A DNA stretch of 64,000 nt from Variovorax paradoxus. Its GTDB lineage: Bacteria > Pseudomonadota > Gammaproteobacteria > Burkholderiales > Burkholderiaceae_C. The stretch is from the NCBI RefSeq assembly GCF_030811855.1, contig NZ_JAUSRN010000019.1, forward strand, positions 1 to 64,000, written 5' to 3'. This document shows, piece after piece, positions 61,610 through 64,000 of this stretch. Position numbers and translations under genes: made by a program. Below the pieces are notes generated by a model, which saw only the letters and a program-made list of their open reading frames with translations, did not search any database and was not told where the DNA came from. Position 1 is the first letter of the stretch. Each line of letters starts with the position of its first letter.

Positions 61610-62904
61610 ACGCGGCCTCCGCGCATGAGCACGCGGTTCTCATAGTCGATCCGCAGCACCACAGCGAGCGCCACCAGGTTCATCAGGATGGCCGAACCGC
61701 CGAAGCTCATCAGCGGCAAGGTCAGCCCCTTGGTCGGCAGTGCGCCAAGGTTCACGCCCATGTTGATGAAAGCCTGGAAACCGATCCACACGCCCACGCC
61801 CTGAGCCACGAGCCCCGAGAACACGCGGTCGAGCGCAATCGCCTGGCGGCCGATGTGCATGATGCGGCGGGTCAGCCAGAGGAACATGCCGATGATCAGC
61901 AGCACGCCGACAAGGCCGAACTCTTCGCCGATCACGGCCAGCAGGAAGTCGGTGTGCGCCTCGGGCAGCCAGTGCAGCTTCTCGACACTGCCGCCCAGGC
62001 CCACGCCGAAGATCTCGCCGCGGCCGATGGCAATCAGCGAGTGCGAGAGCTGGTAGCCCTTGCCCAGCGCATGCTCTTCGCTCCACGGATCGAGATACGC
62101 AAAGATGCGCTCGCGCCGCCATGGGCTGGTCGCGACGATGGTGCCGAAGGCCACCACCACCAGCGCGGCAATCACGAAGAACATGCGCGCGTTCACGCCG
62201 CCCAGGAACAAGATGCCCATGGCGATCACGGCAATCACCATGAAGGCGCCCATGTCGGGCTCGGCCATCACCAGCATGCCCACCACCACCACTGCGATGC
62301 CCATCGGCAGCACGGCGCGGAAGAAGCGCTCCTTGATCTCCATCTTGCGCACCATGTAGCTGGCGGCGTAGAGCACCATCGCGAGCTTGGCCAGTTCCGA
62401 CGGCTGGAAGCGCATGAAACCGAGCGGCAGCCAGCGCCGCGCACCATTCACGTTGACGCCGACGTGCGGAATGAGCACCGCCACCAAGAGCAGCAGCGAG
62501 GCGACGAAGAGCCAGGGCGCGGCGCGCTCCCATGTCTTCATCGGGATCTGGAAGGCGAGCAGCGCCGCGATGAACGCGAACACCACCGAGGCCGCATGCC
62601 GAGTGAGGAAGAACGAGGCGCTGTAGCCGGCACGCGCGAAGCGCGGGTTGTCGGGCAGCGCGATCGAGGCCGAATACACCATGACGAGGCCCCAGGTGAG
62701 GAGCGCGACGGTGACCCACACCAGCGCCTGGTCGAAGCCCAGCACGCGCATCGGCGCGGCCTTGGTCTGCGTGATGCCCGCGCCGCCCAGCCGCACCGGC
62801 AGATGCACGGGCAGCGAATCGATGCCGCTGCGCGCGCGCTTGAACCAGCCACCGAAGCGACTGGTCTTTGCGTTGGGCGTGGCGCCGGCGGCTGCAGTGT
62901 TCAA
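61606..62904 (-). CDS. ftsW: Cell division protein FtsW (SEDS polymerase)
   Basis: A 432-residue SEDS protein. About 45 cytoplasmic residues precede the membrane domain; ten helices follow, with GVNVNGARRWLPLGFMRFQPSE, LPEAHTDFLLAVIGEEFG and TKGLTLPLMSFGGSAI. It makes septal peptidoglycan with FtsI. It overlaps murD by ATGA. Confidence 0.97.
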   Translation of the reverse strand: MNTAAAGATPNAKTSRFGGWFKRARSGIDSLPVHLPVRLGGAGITQTKAAPMRVLGFDQALVWVTVALLTWGLVMVYSASIALPDNPRFARAGYSASFFLTRHAASVVFAFIAALLAFQIPMKTWERAAPWLFVASLLLLVAVLIPHVGVNVNGARRWLPLGFMRFQPSELAKLAMVLYAASYMVRKMEIKERFFRAVLPMGIAVVVVGMLVMAEPDMGAFMVIAVIAMGILFLGGVNARMFFVIAALVVVAFGTIVATSPWRRERIFAYLDPWSEEHALGKGYQLSHSLIAIGRGEIFGVGLGGSVEKLHWLPEAHTDFLLAVIGEEFGLVGVLLIIGMFLWLTRRIMHIGRQAIALDRVFSGLVAQGVGVWIGFQAFINMGVNLGALPTKGLTLPLMSFGGSAILMNLVALAVVLRIDYENRVLMRGGRV

Positions 62905-64000
62905 ACCGGGTCTCCCGAAGAAAAGTCGGCCTCGTTGGACGAGGCCGCTTCGCGCGGCTCGTCCGCAAGCGCTTGCACGGCCTCGCGGAACACCGCCGCG
63001 CGATGTTCGTAGTCCTTGAACATGTCGAAGCTCGCACAGGCCGGTGACAGCAGCACGGCATCGCCGGGGTTGGCGCGCGTGGCCGCGAGCTTGACGGCCT
63101 CTTCCATCGAGCCGGCATGCATCAGCGAGACGCCGGTGGCGGCCAGGGCCTGTTCGATCAGCGGTGCATCGCGGCCGATGAGCACCACGGCGCGCGCGCA
63201 GCGGTGCACGGGCTCGGCGAGCGGCGCGAAATCTTGCCCCTTGCCTTCCCCGCCGAGGATGACGACCACCCGGCGGTCTTCGCCAAGGCCGCTCAATGCG
63301 GCCACCGTGGCGCCCACGTTGGTGCCCTTGCTGTCATCGAAGTATTCGACATCGTCCACCAGCGCGATCGGCTCGACGCGATGCGGCTCGCCGCGGTATT
63401 CGCGCAGGCCGTAGAGCATCGGGCCGAGCGGGCAATCGGCGGCGCAGGCCAGCGCGAGCGCCGCCAATGCGTTCATGGCGTTGTGGCGTCCGCGGATGCG
63501 CAGCGCATCGGCGGGCAACAGGCGCTGCAGGAAGATCTCCTCTTCGACCACGGCGCCGCGCTTGCGCTTCTGCGTCTCGTCGGCTTCCAGCGCGCGCACC
63601 AGCCAGGTCATGCCGTTGACACGCTCGATGCCATAGTCACCAGGACGCAGTGGCATCGCGCTGCCGAAGGTGACGTGGGTGCGGATCTGCGGGCGCTGCA
63701 GCTTCACCTTGATGGGCGCAGGCAACATCGCCATCACGCCTGAGTCGTCGCGGTTGAGCACCATGAGGCCCTTCGAGCCGAAGATGCGCGACTTGGCCGA
63801 TGCGTACGACGGCATGTCGCCATGCCAGTCGAGATGGTCCTGCGTGAGGTTGAGCACCGTCGCGGCGGTCGGCTCGAAGCCCTGCACGCCGTCGAGCTGG
63901 AAGCTCGAGAGTTCGAGCACCCAGACATCCGGAAGCGTCTGGGCGTCGATGTGCGCGGCCAGCGTATCGAGCAGCGTGGGGCCGATGTTCCCCGCCACGG
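62901..64000 (-). CDS. murD: UDP-N-acetylmuramoylalanine-D-glutamate ligase MurD (partial)
   Basis: The C-terminal 365 or so residues of MurD; the start lies beyond the window, with roughly 130-150 residues missing by comparison with the family. Visible motifs are AGNIGPTLLDTL, LELSSFQLD, NLTQDHLDWHGDM, RGRHNAMNALAA, EPHRVEPIALVDDVEYFDDSKGTN and LLSPACASFDMFKDYEHR. It adds D-glutamate to UDP-MurNAc-L-Ala. Confidence 0.96.
   Translation of the reverse strand, partial: VAGNIGPTLLDTLAAHIDAQTLPDVWVLELSSFQLDGVQGFEPTAATVLNLTQDHLDWHGDMPSYASAKSRIFGSKGLMVLNRDDSGVMAMLPAPIKVKLQRPQIRTHVTFGSAMPLRPGDYGIERVNGMTWLVRALEADETQKRKRGAVVEEEIFLQRLLPADALRIRGRHNAMNALAALALACAADCPLGPMLYGLREYRGEPHRVEPIALVDDVEYFDDSKGTNVGATVAALSGLGEDRRVVVILGGEGKGQDFAPLAEPVHRCARAVVLIGRDAPLIEQALAATGVSLMHAGSMEEAVKLAATRANPGDAVLLSPACASFDMFKDYEHRAAVFREAVQALADEPREAASSNEADFSSGDPV

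Overview
This is a 64 kb stretch of GC-rich chromosome from a betaproteobacterium, most likely Variovorax or a close Comamonadaceae relative. That placement is inference from protein character and gene order; no 16S gene is present. The genes are nearly all housekeeping. I see no insertion sequence, prophage, CRISPR array, tRNA or rRNA.

Layout. 1-4.8 kb: a MidA-type methyltransferase divergent from an SDR-folB-ttcA-lipoprotein-phosphatase run. 4.8-9.2 kb: an RND efflux pump with its adaptor. 9.3-17.3 kb: miaB followed by the envelope-sensing system glrK (qseE) - qseG-like lipoprotein - glrR (qseF), then opgH for osmoregulated periplasmic glucans. 17.3-23.8 kb: ffh, a cytochrome c assembly protein, pilS-pilR and ampD. 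24-29.2 kb: class Ia ribonucleotide reductase nrdA-nrdB with NrdR boxes, then a histone H1-like protein. 29.2-35.6 kb (minus strand): an unknown protein, a TlpA-like thioredoxin, accB-accC-prmA, a zinc-ribbon protein and a PfkB kinase. 35.7-42.2 kb: mpl, a cupin, aroG with a leader, a lipoprotein, tldD and rodA. 42.2-53.6 kb: a sensor kinase/LuxR pair, a YqiA-type hydrolase, an RNB ribonuclease, a TonB-like protein, aroE, mtgA, a small membrane protein, an acyltransferase, a CdsA-like enzyme and ruvC. 53.4-64 kb (minus strand): the division and cell wall cluster murD-ftsW-murG-murC-ddlB-ftsQ-ftsA-ftsZ-lpxC, with murD cut by the window edge.

The most interesting signals are regulatory. (1) Between glrR and opgH lies a sigma-54 -24/-12 promoter with exact spacing, two TGTC-N10-GAC(A/G) palindromes matching the enterobacterial GlrR site, and two IHF-like sites. 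This suggests GlrR activates glucan synthesis. (2) aroG is preceded by an unannotated leader peptide carrying Y-F-F-A-F-F-W-F, a rho-independent terminator and a competing antiterminator strand, which together look like a transcription attenuator. (3) About a dozen genes carry a -10-like hexamer only 6-9 nt before the start codon, suggesting common leaderless transcription. (4) GlrR has GAFTDA in place of GAFTGA, and an acyltransferase carries a proline-rich insert of about 95 residues inside its catalytic domain.
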